Shown: in pieces, positions 16,277 through 24,422 of the stretch
Layout: the number at the start of each line of letters is the position of its first letter
Numbering within the stretch: the first letter of the stretch is position 1
Origin: Candidatus Desulfofervidus auxilii
Lineage (GTDB): Bacteria; Desulfobacterota; Desulfofervidia; Desulfofervidales; Desulfofervidaceae
NCBI RefSeq assembly: GCF_001577525.1
Contig: NZ_CP013015.1
Span: forward strand, 1,391,935 to 1,441,090
Direction: 5' to 3'
DNA: 49,156 nt
Made by a program: the position numbers and the translations under genes
The notes under the pieces: generated by a model
What the model was told of the DNA's origin: nothing
Databases searched by the model: none
Seen by the model: the letters and a program-made list of their open reading frames with translations, nothing else

Positions 16277-16951
16277 ATGGCTACTATTTTAGTTATTGAG
16301 GACGATAAAGATATCGCCAATTTGATCGCCTATCACCTGGAAAAGGAAAAATATAAGGTAGTCATCACTCATGATGGAGAAACAGGACTTTCCTTGATTC
16401 AAAAAGCTCATCCCAGCCTTATTCTTTTAGACCTCATGTTGCCTGAATTAGATGGATTAGAAGTTTGTCGAATGGTAAAAACAAATCCTAGCACCCAAAA
16501 TATTCCTATTATCATGGTTACAGCCAAGGGTGAGGAAATAGATAAGATAACTGGCTTTGAGCTAGGAGCAGATGATTATATTGTAAAGCCGTTTAGCCCA
16601 AAGGAGTTAGTTTTGAGGATAAAGGCCGTGTTAAGAAGGATGTCTTCCTCACCAGAAAAGCACTTCTTAGAGGCAGATGGATTGGTAGTAGATGTGGATT
16701 CTTATAAAGTAACGATAGACGGTCAGCCAGCGCATTTAACCGCCACTGAGTTTAATTTACTGGTAGCCTTAATGGAAAAAAGAGGAAGGGTATTGGGTAG
16801 GGAAATCCTTTTACAAAAGGCATGGGATTATTCTTTTGAGGGCTATGCTAGAACCGTGGATGTTCACATTAAACGCCTTAGGCAGAAGTTAAGAAATAAG
16901 GCTTACTTAATAGAAACCGTGAGAGGAGTGGGTTACCGTTTTAAAGAATAG
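16277..16951 (+). CDS. PhoB/OmpR-family response regulator
   Basis: A 225-residue two-domain regulator. The receiver domain has the acidic pair in VIEDDKD, the phosphorylated Asp in LILLDLMLP, the Thr in MVTAKG and the Lys in IVKPFSP. The C-terminal winged helix has LTATEFNLLVALMEKRGRV and the recognition region RTVDVHIKRLRQKL. It is closest in style to PhoB. The frame is open upstream to 16208; a TTG at 16241 following GGAGG (16228-16232) is a rival start, but family alignment favours the ATG at 16277. No sensor kinase is encoded nearby, so it is an orphan here. Given the PHO-box-like sites, it may control the adjacent operon. Confidence 0.9.
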   Translation: MATILVIEDDKDIANLIAYHLEKEKYKVVITHDGETGLSLIQKAHPSLILLDLMLPELDGLEVCRMVKTNPSTQNIPIIMVTAKGEEIDKITGFELGADDYIVKPFSPKELVLRIKAVLRRMSSSPEKHFLEADGLVVDVDSYKVTIDGQPAHLTATEFNLLVALMEKRGRVLGREILLQKAWDYSFEGYARTVDVHIKRLRQKLRNKAYLIETVRGVGYRFKE

Positions 16952-17682
16952 ACGATGATACGCTCTTTATATATGTCAAATAGGGTATCTTGCCTGCTAA
17001 GTAGTGCTTCTACATTTTATATTTCAGTTCCCTCAATTTAGGATAATTTCAGACAAAAAACCAGGAAAGTTGGGATAGGCGAGTTAGGACATAACCCTGG
17101 GGAAGCAACTTATCTCTCCCATCTCCAATTCCAGGCATTGTCAGTAATGACTTGTTAAGCGCAATGGCTCAATGCAGAATGCAAATTGAAAAATGCAAAA
17201 TCACCTTCTGTTAAATTGGAACGTTAGCACGTTTACACGTTAGAACGTTGAGACGTGCTTAGTCCTTAGTCTCTAGTCCTTAGTCCCTAGTCCTTAGTCC
17301 CTAGTCCTTAGTCTCTAGTCCTTAGTCTCTAGTCAATTCTAGTCTTCTTTTTGATTGAGGCATTACAAAGTTTGCAAGTTAGAAAGTTATAAGCTGTTTT
17401 TCAAAGACTTAAGGTATTTAATAAAGCCGTTAGCACGTTTACACGTTAACACGTTGACACGTTTACATGTTAGAATTAGGAACTGGGAATTGGGAATTTC
17501 TATTTTCTATTTTCTGTTTCCTATTTTCTGTTTCCCGTTTCCCTTTCCTTCTTTATGCACGTTTACAAAGTTGTAAGTTAGAAAGTTTGCAAGTTGGAAA
17601 TGGGAACTGGGAATTTCTGTTTTCCGTTTTCTATTTTCTTACCTGTATTTTGTAGGTTTGCCCCCAATTCCACTACGAAAGG
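16952..17682. repeat. Gene-free mosaic of short degenerate repeats
   Basis: No gene is supported here. The contents in order are: an 85-bp module at 17157-17241, repeated at 49071-49155 with two mismatches; 8-bp-period arrays of the form ACGTTNNN at 17221-17260 and CGTTNNNA at 17428-17475; a 14-bp unit TAGTCCTTAGTCYC repeated five times in a row (17260-17329); 8-bp-period AAGTTNNN words near 17367-17395 and 17563-17600; and 7-bp-period runs such as TATTTTC/TGTTTCC and GGGAATT at 17480-17545 and 17597-17640. Two open frames across these words are accidents of the repeats. Confidence 0.8.
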
Positions 17683-17691
17683 AGGGGGAAA

Positions 17692-17820
17692 ATGACTTTG
17701 CAATTTGCACTTTGTAATCTTCTAGCGGATTTAAGGAGGTTTTTCTCTTGCTTTCATTTTTTTTCAGTGTTAAAAAATAAATATGCGGCCTTTATTACAA
17801 ATTGCTTTAGACTTAACTGA
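17692..17820 (+). CDS. Possible 42-residue leader peptide overlapping the start of hxlA
   Basis: An ATG at 17692 follows an excellent ribosome binding site (AAAGGAGGGGG, core 17681-17685) by six bases. The frame runs 42 codons (begins MTLQFALCNLLADLRRFF), passes the hxlA start at 17783 in another frame and stops at 17820. hxlA itself has no good ribosome site near its ATG, so translation could be coupled. The peptide has no recognised family, and the first bases resemble the local repeat words, so chance is a real alternative. Confidence 0.35.
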   Translation: MTLQFALCNLLADLRRFFSCFHFFSVLKNKYAAFITNCFRLN

Positions 17821-18421
17821 CAAAAAAAGGGCACTAGAAATAGCAAATTTAATAGCCCCTTTGGTAGATATTTTGGAAGTAGGCACACCTCTTTTAAAGG
17901 CAGTAGGAGTAGAAATTATTACTAGTTTAAAACAACTTTATCCCAATAAACTCATTCTGGCAGATACCAAGACTATGGATGTGGGAAAAGTAGAGGCAGA
18001 GTTGGTTTTTAATGCTAGGGCAGATATGATGACCGTATGTGCGGCTGCTCCCTTAGAGACTATTAAGGCTGCTGTTACTAAAACCCAGACCTTAAATAAA
18101 AAAATTGTGGTGGACTTTATTGGGGTAGAGAATAAATTAGAAAGGGGGAGAGAGATTGTTTCTTTAAAACCTGATTATTTCAATCTCCACACAGCTATTG
18201 ATGTTCAACAGGTAAAAGGTAAGTCATTTGAGGACCTAGATTTATTTAGAAAACACTTCAATATTCCTCTCTGTGTAGCAGGTGGTATCATCCCAGAGGA
18301 TATTCCTAAATTTATGCCTTACAAACCGGCTATTATTATTGTGGGAGGGTTTGTCACCAAGGCTAAAGACCCCAAAAGTGCGGTTATTGCCTTAAAAAAG
18401 GAGATAGAACGTGCATTATAA
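17783..18421 (+). CDS. hxlA: 3-hexulose-6-phosphate synthase
   Basis: A 212-residue barrel of the orotidine-phosphate decarboxylase superfamily that joins or splits formaldehyde and ribulose 5-phosphate. The motifs are LQIALD at the N-terminus, EVGTPLLKAVG near 32-42, the D-x-K-x-x-D catalytic core in ADTKTMDVG, and the phosphate-binding turns VAGGI and VGGF. It overlaps hxlB by 11 bp. In methylotrophs the pair fixes formaldehyde; in many archaea and some anaerobes it runs in reverse to make ribulose 5-phosphate. Which applies here cannot be read from the sequence. Confidence 0.93.
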   Translation: MRPLLQIALDLTDKKRALEIANLIAPLVDILEVGTPLLKAVGVEIITSLKQLYPNKLILADTKTMDVGKVEAELVFNARADMMTVCAAAPLETIKAAVTKTQTLNKKIVVDFIGVENKLERGREIVSLKPDYFNLHTAIDVQQVKGKSFEDLDLFRKHFNIPLCVAGGIIPEDIPKFMPYKPAIIIVGGFVTKAKDPKSAVIALKKEIERAL

Positions 18422-18974
18422 AGAAATTTTAAAAAGGATTAAAGAAATTACTGACCGTATTAGTGAAAAAGAAAGTGTAGAATTTATAAATCTCATTAAA
18501 ACCTCTCCCCGTGTCTATGTGGTGGGAGCAGGCCGTTCAGGATTGGTGGCTAAGGCATTTGCTATGCGTCTGGTCCATTTGGGCATAAAGGTTTTTGTGG
18601 TAGGCGAAACAGTTACCCCTGCCTTGCGGGAGGGCGATATTTTGTTGGCTGTCTCGGGTTCAGGGAGAACCGCTGTGGTAGTAGAAGCAGCTAAGGCAGC
18701 TAAGGCAGCTAGAGGTAAAGTGGCCGCTGTTACTAGTGATGCTCAATCTCCTCTGGCTAAATTAGCTGATTTTATAGTAATCATTCCTTCCAGAATTCGC
18801 CCCAAGGAACATGTGCATTATGAGGTAGGTGAATTATTGGGCTCATCCCTTACTCCATTGGGAACCCTATTTGAAGTTTCTACTCTTATCTTTTTTGAAT
18901 CATGTGTAGCTGAGCTGATGAGACAATTAGGAGTGAAAGAAGAAGAAATGAAAAAAATACATGCCAATATATAA
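18411..18974 (+). CDS. hxlB: 6-phospho-3-hexuloisomerase
   Basis: A 187-residue SIS-domain isomerase that interconverts hexulose 6-phosphate and fructose 6-phosphate, the partner of hxlA. The SIS signatures are VVGAGRSGLVAKAFAMRL and LLAVSGSGRTAVVVEAAK, and the C-terminal PLGTLFEVSTLIFFE segment is typical of PHI enzymes. Its ATG lies 11 bp inside the end of hxlA, so the two are translationally linked. A small in-frame duplication of AAKA (EAAKAAKAARG) is seen in the third helix. Confidence 0.93.
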   Translation: MHYKEILKRIKEITDRISEKESVEFINLIKTSPRVYVVGAGRSGLVAKAFAMRLVHLGIKVFVVGETVTPALREGDILLAVSGSGRTAVVVEAAKAAKAARGKVAAVTSDAQSPLAKLADFIVIIPSRIRPKEHVHYEVGELLGSSLTPLGTLFEVSTLIFFESCVAELMRQLGVKEEEMKKIHANI

Positions 18975-18976
18975 AA

Positions 18977-19816
18977 ATGGAAAGGATTAAAGATTTATCT
19001 AAACAATGGCAACAAATGGGAATGGCTTGCCAGAGACTTTCTGCTAATTTAAAAAATTATTTAAAGACCATAGAAAAACAAGCCAATCCATTTGTATTGG
19101 AGGGTATAATAAAGGAAGCACAAAAGGAATATCATAAAATAAAAAAAATAAATGAAACCTTAGAATTATCTCAGAACTTCTTCCAACAGGCCAAAGGGGA
19201 AATAAACAGACAAATAGAAGCCTATAGAACAAGACTTGGAAGTATATTAGCTACACAATTACCAGACATAAAAATAGAAGGCCAATTGCCTAAATTAAAG
19301 GTAGGTTTACTTACCTTGGAATTTATCTTCGGAAAAAACGAAGTCAAGGTTTGGTATGGTCCTCAATATGAAATGTTGACCAAAGTAAATTTGACCAAGG
19401 TAGATTTAGCTACCGTGGTTAAGGATATTTATGCTCGATTAGAAAAAAATGGTCAAAAAGGTGAAGCCTTAGGAGCATTACTCTGGGAAGCCTATAAAAA
19501 AAGTTTGCTCCAGACAGGGAAAAGCATGGGAATGCCTGTCTCCTTTAGAACCCTTTTTCCTTATTTAGTGTGGCTCCAACAAAAGAAAGATTTTTGGCTC
19601 CATCCCCGACGTGTTACTTTTAAAGAATACTCTCGGGTACAATTAAGTTTTGACTTATTTCGCACCCCTCAACGTCATTATCAGGGCCATGAGTTTCGTT
19701 TAATGGTGGCCAGTAGGGAGCAGACAAAAAATAAGGCCGATTTTCTCTGGGTGCCTTCCAACTGGCAAGGGGAGGGATATTGTTTTACCGCCATTTATTT
19801 CAAGAATAAAATCTAA
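18977..19816 (+). CDS. Uncharacterised protein with an N-terminal coiled coil
   Basis: The 279-residue product is not one I recognise. Residues 1-95 are rich in charged residues and Gln and form likely long helices or a coiled coil. About 100-150 form a beta-rich stretch (LPKLKVGLLTLEFIFGKNE), followed by helices and a C-terminal beta part with conserved-looking aromatic residues (WLHPRRVTF, FLWVPSNWQGEGYCF). No signal peptide or membrane helix is seen. It starts two bases after hxlB and its stop overlaps the next ATG (TAATG), so it belongs to this operon. Confidence 0.75.
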   Translation: MERIKDLSKQWQQMGMACQRLSANLKNYLKTIEKQANPFVLEGIIKEAQKEYHKIKKINETLELSQNFFQQAKGEINRQIEAYRTRLGSILATQLPDIKIEGQLPKLKVGLLTLEFIFGKNEVKVWYGPQYEMLTKVNLTKVDLATVVKDIYARLEKNGQKGEALGALLWEAYKKSLLQTGKSMGMPVSFRTLFPYLVWLQQKKDFWLHPRRVTFKEYSRVQLSFDLFRTPQRHYQGHEFRLMVASREQTKNKADFLWVPSNWQGEGYCFTAIYFKNKI

Positions 19817-20772
19817 TGCAAATTTTAGTCTTTGGTTTGGGTGCTCTAGGACATGTCTTTGCCACTCTGCTTCAAAAAGCAGGACATCAGGTTGTGGGTA
19901 TTGGACGTCCGTCTGTAACTAAGGCCATCAAGGAAAAAGGCATCCAAGTTAAAGGTATTTGGGGAGAACATAAAGCTAATTTAAAGGGAGTGTATACTTC
20001 TGTATCAGAACTTCCTTCCCAAAATTTTGACCTTATGATGCTTACAGTTAAATCTTATGATATAAAGACAGCAGTAGAAAGCTTAAAACCATTGGTAGCA
20101 CCAAATACCTTGGTAATGTGTGTGCAAAATGGCTATGGAAATTATGAGATAGCCAGTGAGGTGCTTGGCGACAACCATGTAGTTTTAGCCAGGGTAATCT
20201 TTGGAGCAGAATTATTGGCACCTGGTAAAGTGAAGGTAACAGTGTGTGCAGATGATGTGATTATTGGTTCACCCAAACAGGCTATTTCTTCTCACCGGTT
20301 GGAAAATTTAGCTACTCTTTTTAATCAAGCCCGAATTCCTACTCGTTTTTCTCCTGATATTTTATCCTATGTGTGGGATAAGATTCTTTATAACTGTGCC
20401 CTAAATCCTTTAGGGGCAATTTTAGAAGTAAATTATGGGGTGTTGGGAGAAAAAAATGAATTAAGAACAATAATGAATGAAATTATTAAAGAAATATTTA
20501 TAATAGCCAAGGCTTATGATATTCCCTTATTTTGGTCATCAGTGGAGTCCTACTTGGAACACTTTTATACCAAACTTCTTCCACCTACTGCTGCGCATTA
20601 TCCTTCTATGCTTCAGGATATCCAAAAAGGGAAAAGGACAGAGATAGATGCCTTAAACGGGGCTATTGTGCGTTTAGGTAAAAATGCAGGGATAAAAACA
20701 CCCATTAATTCTATTATTACATATCTCATTAAAGGAAAGGAGCAAATATGCAGCCAAAGAAAAAAGAGATAG
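19816..20772 (+). CDS. panE: 2-dehydropantoate 2-reductase (ketopantoate reductase)
   Basis: NADPH-dependent reductase for the pantothenate pathway, 318 residues. The N-terminal Rossmann motif reads VFGLGALGHVFATLL, then LTVKSYD, VQNGYGNYE and the catalytic lysine region YVWDKILYNCALNPLGA, all hallmarks of the PanE/ApbA family. The C-terminal helical domain includes SMLQDIQKGKRTEIDALNGAI, also diagnostic. Its start overlaps the stop of the unknown coiled-coil gene by one base. Related family members act on other 2-keto acids, so the pantoate role is probable rather than proven. Confidence 0.9.
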   Translation: MQILVFGLGALGHVFATLLQKAGHQVVGIGRPSVTKAIKEKGIQVKGIWGEHKANLKGVYTSVSELPSQNFDLMMLTVKSYDIKTAVESLKPLVAPNTLVMCVQNGYGNYEIASEVLGDNHVVLARVIFGAELLAPGKVKVTVCADDVIIGSPKQAISSHRLENLATLFNQARIPTRFSPDILSYVWDKILYNCALNPLGAILEVNYGVLGEKNELRTIMNEIIKEIFIIAKAYDIPLFWSSVESYLEHFYTKLLPPTAAHYPSMLQDIQKGKRTEIDALNGAIVRLGKNAGIKTPINSIITYLIKGKEQICSQRKKR

Positions 20773-21269
20773 TTTTATCGCGGAAACAAATTGAGCAAAA
20801 AGTGAAAGAAATAGCTACTCAAATTACTAGAGATTATGCTGGAAAGACACCTATTTTAATCGGAATATTGAAAGGGGCATTTATTTTTTTGGCTGATTTA
20901 ACAAGAAATATTGAGTTACCACTTAAAGTAGATTTTGTGCGTTTAGCTAGCTATGGAGAAAAGGACTATAGCACTGGCCAAATAAAATTGATAAAAGATA
21001 TAGAGTTCTCCATTAAAGGACAGGATGTCATTGTAGTTGAAGACATTGTAGATAGTGGTTATACTTTGGCTTTTTTATTAAAACATTTGGCCAAAATGAA
21101 ACCTGCTTCTTTAAAGGTTTGTGCCCTGATAGACAAGCCAGAACGGAGAGAAGTGGAGGTAAAACTGGATTATGTTGGTTTTCAGGTAAGTGGCTTTTTG
21201 GTAGGTTATGGGTTAGATTATAGTGAGCAATATCGTTGTTTGCCTGATGTATACCGCCTTATTTTTTAA
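20748..21269 (+). CDS. hpt: Hypoxanthine phosphoribosyltransferase
   Basis: A purine salvage enzyme of 173 residues that makes IMP (and usually GMP) from free base and PRPP. The PRPP-binding loop is VVEDIVDSGYTL; ILIGILKGAFIFLADL and VDFVRLASYG are the other family blocks, and the C-terminal FLVGYGLDYSEQYR is diagnostic. The GGAG-containing leader lies inside panE, with a 25-bp overlap. It converges on lon with no spacer at all between the stop codons. Confidence 0.93.
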   Translation: MQPKKKEIVLSRKQIEQKVKEIATQITRDYAGKTPILIGILKGAFIFLADLTRNIELPLKVDFVRLASYGEKDYSTGQIKLIKDIEFSIKGQDVIVVEDIVDSGYTLAFLLKHLAKMKPASLKVCALIDKPERREVEVKLDYVGFQVSGFLVGYGLDYSEQYRCLPDVYRLIF

Positions 21270-23624
21270 TTAGGGATTTATCTTAATACCCAAAGCAGGT
21301 TCTAACACCTCATCCATGTTTTTTACTAAAAAGAAGTTTAGTTGTTTTTTAGCCGATTTGGGCACTTCTATTAAATCTTTGCTATTCTTCTCGGGGATAA
21401 TTATATTTTTTACCTTGGCCCTAACTGCCGCTAGGACCTTTTCTTTAATTCCACCCACAGGTAAAATCCTTCCTCTTAGGGTGATTTCTCCTGTCATGGC
21501 AGTTTCTTTATTTACTGGTTTATTAATTAAGGCTGAAATTAAGGCTATGGCCATAGTAATACCAGCCGAGGGTCCGTCTTTTGGAACCCCTCCTTCTGGG
21601 ACATGAATGTGGACATCAATATGCTCATAAAAGTTATCTCTTAAACCCAAACTTTCTGCCCGAGAACGGACATAACTAAGGGCAGCTTTAGCTGATTCCT
21701 GCATGACCTCTCCCATTTGGCCAGTAAGCATGAGTTTGCCTTTTCCTCTCAAAACTGTTGCCTCTACCCTTAGGATTTCCCCTCCATAAGATGTCCAGGC
21801 CAAACCAGTGGCCACCCCAACTTCATTTTCTTCTATTTCTCTCTCAGGGAGATACTTGGGGGGGCCGAGATAAGCATCCAAGTTATTGGGGGTGATTTTA
21901 AAAGTCTCATTTTTTCCTTCTGCCAATTTTCGGGCTATTTTGCGACAAATACTTCCCATTTCTCTCTCTAGGTTCCTCACTCCTGCTTCCTGTGTGTAAT
22001 AACTTATAATTTTTGATATGGTTTCAGGAAATATTTGAACATTCACTTCTGTCAAACCATGTTGTTTGATTTGGCGGGGCCATAAGTATTTGAGAGCAAT
22101 TTGAAGTTTTTCTTCTTGGGTATAACCAGGAATTTCTATAATCTCCATGCGGTCTTTTAAGGCTGAAGGAATAGGGTCAATAAGGTTAGCGGTAGTGATG
22201 AACATCACTTTAGATAAATCAAAGGGAAGGTTTAAATAATGGTCGCTAAAGTTTACATTTTGTTCGGGGTCTAATACTTCTAAAAGAGCCGAAGCAGGGT
22301 CACCTCTAAAATCTGTGCCGATTTTATCTATTTCATCTAGCATAAATACAGGATTATTTGAACCTATTTGTTTTAATCCCTGAATAATTCTACCTGGTAA
22401 TGCACCAATATAAGTGCGGCGGTGCCCTCGGATTTCAGCCTCATCTCTTATTCCGCCCAAAGAAATACGCATAAATTTTCTTCCTAATGCCCGGGCAATA
22501 GATTTTCCCAATGATGTTTTTCCTACCCCAGGAGGGCCTACAAAGCATAAAATTGCTCCTTTTGCTTGAGGATTCAATTTTTTTACACTCAAATATTCCA
22601 AAATCCGCTCTTTGACCTTTTCTAGATTATAATGGTCTTCATCCAAAATCTTTTTTGCCTGCTTTATGTCTAACTTATCTTTAGTGCTTCTTTGCCAGGG
22701 AAGTTCCACTAACCAGTCTAAATAAGTGCGAATTACATGGGCATCACCGGAATCAGGATGCATCATGCTCAAACGTTCTAATTGTTTTAATGCTTCTTTT
22801 TTGGCAACTTTGGGCATTCTAGCCCTTTCAATTTTTTCTCTAAGTTCTTCTATTTCCTCATCAATTTCATCAAATTCTCCTAATTCCTTTTTAATAACCT
22901 TAAGTTGCTCACGGAGAATATATTCTCGCTGAATTTTACCCATTTCTTCTCTAGCCTGGGAGCGAATTTTGGCTTGAACGCTAGAGACTTGAAATTCCTT
23001 TTCAAGCAACTCATGGATTTTTTTAAGCCGTTTTATGGGATTTAAAGTTTCCAATGCTTGCTGGGCATCACTTAGTTTGAAACGCAAATTGGAACTAATA
23101 ATATCTGCCAATTGGCCTGGTTCGTCTATGCTATTAAGGATAGCCATAATATCTTCATAGTCTAATCCTTTAAGGGATAGAATTTTTTCACTTTGTTCGC
23201 GGACATTCCGCATGAGGGCTTCTGTTTCCACTGTAATTTCTGAAACTTGTTTATCTTCTAAGGGAATGATTTTTGCCATAAGAAATGGAGAAATCTGTAT
23301 ATATTCTTTAATGGCCACCTTAGTAAGACCTTGAATTAATAATTTTAACTTACCATCTGGTAAACTAAGTTGACGCATAATTAAGGCTATTGTGCCCACA
23401 TTAAACAGATCTTCGGGATGAGGTGTTTCTATAGCAGGGTCTTTTTGCGTCACAAAAAGGATGAGTTTGTCTTTATTGAGACTTTCCTTCACTGCCTTTA
23501 AAGACATAGGACGTCCAACAAATATGGGAAGAAGCATAGAGGGAAATACCACTATATCCTTCATGGGAACTATGGGTGCGGTTTCAGAAATAATGATTTC
23601 TTTTTCTTCAAAAATTTCTTGCAT
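21270..23624 (-). CDS. lon: ATP-dependent Lon protease
   Basis: A 784-residue cytoplasmic AAA+ protease for misfolded and regulatory proteins. It has the N-terminal substrate domain (VPMKDIVVFPSMLLPIFVGR), a helical region, then Walker A GPPGVGKTS and Walker B FMLDEIDKIG. The C-terminal peptidase domain carries the Ser-Lys dyad in PKDGPSAGITMA and GGIKEKVLAA. The frame is open 59 codons further upstream, but that part overlaps the divergent cyclo-ligase gene and is not Lon-like, so the ATG at 23624 is taken. Full length for the LonA class. Confidence 0.96.
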   Translation of the reverse strand: MQEIFEEKEIIISETAPIVPMKDIVVFPSMLLPIFVGRPMSLKAVKESLNKDKLILFVTQKDPAIETPHPEDLFNVGTIALIMRQLSLPDGKLKLLIQGLTKVAIKEYIQISPFLMAKIIPLEDKQVSEITVETEALMRNVREQSEKILSLKGLDYEDIMAILNSIDEPGQLADIISSNLRFKLSDAQQALETLNPIKRLKKIHELLEKEFQVSSVQAKIRSQAREEMGKIQREYILREQLKVIKKELGEFDEIDEEIEELREKIERARMPKVAKKEALKQLERLSMMHPDSGDAHVIRTYLDWLVELPWQRSTKDKLDIKQAKKILDEDHYNLEKVKERILEYLSVKKLNPQAKGAILCFVGPPGVGKTSLGKSIARALGRKFMRISLGGIRDEAEIRGHRRTYIGALPGRIIQGLKQIGSNNPVFMLDEIDKIGTDFRGDPASALLEVLDPEQNVNFSDHYLNLPFDLSKVMFITTANLIDPIPSALKDRMEIIEIPGYTQEEKLQIALKYLWPRQIKQHGLTEVNVQIFPETISKIISYYTQEAGVRNLEREMGSICRKIARKLAEGKNETFKITPNNLDAYLGPPKYLPEREIEENEVGVATGLAWTSYGGEILRVEATVLRGKGKLMLTGQMGEVMQESAKAALSYVRSRAESLGLRDNFYEHIDVHIHVPEGGVPKDGPSAGITMAIALISALINKPVNKETAMTGEITLRGRILPVGGIKEKVLAAVRAKVKNIIIPEKNSKDLIEVPKSAKKQLNFFLVKNMDEVLEPALGIKINP

Positions 23625-23668
23625 TTTTATTATTGCCAAACAAAATAAGAATATATATTTATACCATA

Positions 23669-24250
23669 ATGTGTTCAAAAAAAGAAGAGTGTCGCAAAAA
23701 TTGTCTTGCTCGGCGGGCAAGGCTTTCTCCTTTTCAAAGGAAGAAAAAGAGTGAGGAAATTTGCCAAAAAATTCTAAATTTACCTTATTGGCAAAGGGCA
23801 AAGAGAGTTATGCTTTATGTAACCTATAGAAATGAAGTAGATACCATCCTTTTGATTCAGGAGGCTTTAAAAACAGGTAAAATACTCATCTTACCTAAAG
23901 TAGAAAAAAAAGAGATTGTTCCTTATAGGATAAATTCATTTCCTGAAGATGTAGCCCCTGGATATAAATCTATCCTTGAACCTATTGCCTATCGCTCTCA
24001 ACCTTGGACTGGGGATATGGATATCATTATTATTCCGGGATGTGCCTTTGATTTCCAAGGGAATCGTTTGGGGTATGGATTGGGTTGTTATGACCGTTTC
24101 TTAAAAAAGATAAATCCATCAGTTTTAAAAATAGGGCTTACCTATGAAGTTTGCCTGGTTTCCTGTTTACCTGTAGAGGCATATGATGAGACAGTAGATA
24201 TAATTGTAACTGAAAAGCAGGTCATAAAAATAAAAAAGCATTTAAGCTGA
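23669..24250 (+). CDS. 5-formyltetrahydrofolate cyclo-ligase
   Basis: Converts 5-formyl-THF to 5,10-methenyl-THF with ATP. From the ATG at 23669 the protein has 193 residues. It shows the basic N-terminal helix (CRKNCLARRARLS), the FV-T-type middle (ILPKVEKKEIVPYRI) and the C-terminal signature PGCAFDFQGNRLGYGLGCYDRFL. The last differs from the common GxGGGYYDR by LGC in place of GGY, so activity is likely but not certain. The frame opens at 23633, but the first 12 residues (MPNKIRIYIYTI) are not family-like. It is divergent from lon with only 44 bp between the starts. Confidence 0.87.
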   Translation: MCSKKEECRKNCLARRARLSPFQRKKKSEEICQKILNLPYWQRAKRVMLYVTYRNEVDTILLIQEALKTGKILILPKVEKKEIVPYRINSFPEDVAPGYKSILEPIAYRSQPWTGDMDIIIIPGCAFDFQGNRLGYGLGCYDRFLKKINPSVLKIGLTYEVCLVSCLPVEAYDETVDIIVTEKQVIKIKKHLS

Positions 24251-24291
24251 AACAACCAACGCCACTTATTGAACGCCAAAAATCCTTAATT

Positions 24292-24333
24292 CATCCCTGC
24301 CTGTCGGCAGACAGGGCAGGCAGGGATGTTTTT
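24292..24333 (+). terminator. Terminator-like hairpin made from a GC palindrome
   Basis: CATCCCTGCCTG at 24292-24303 pairs perfectly with CAGGCAGGGATG at 24317-24328, followed by five T. It lies 42 bp after the cyclo-ligase stop. The stem consists of the same GCCTGCC/GGCAGGC words as the dispersed palindromes of this window. Confidence 0.65.
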
Positions 24334-24422
24334 AAAGATTAACTTCTAAATTTTGGGGAATGTTCAAAAACTTTACGTATTGCATCAACAATGATACATG
24401 GTAGAATAAATCAGGGGAACAA

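Noticed and set aside
17260-17329. CRISPR array
   Set aside because: The 14-bp units are directly adjacent with no spacers, so this is a simple tandem repeat.
17355-17655. Two overlapping open frames of 73 and 62 codons
   Set aside because: They read through the 7- and 8-bp-period repeats and consist of Phe/Ser/Leu words produced by TTTTC runs.
23625-23801. 59-codon N-terminal extension of Lon
   Set aside because: It overlaps the divergent cyclo-ligase gene and does not resemble Lon; the ATG at 23624 begins the family-like sequence.
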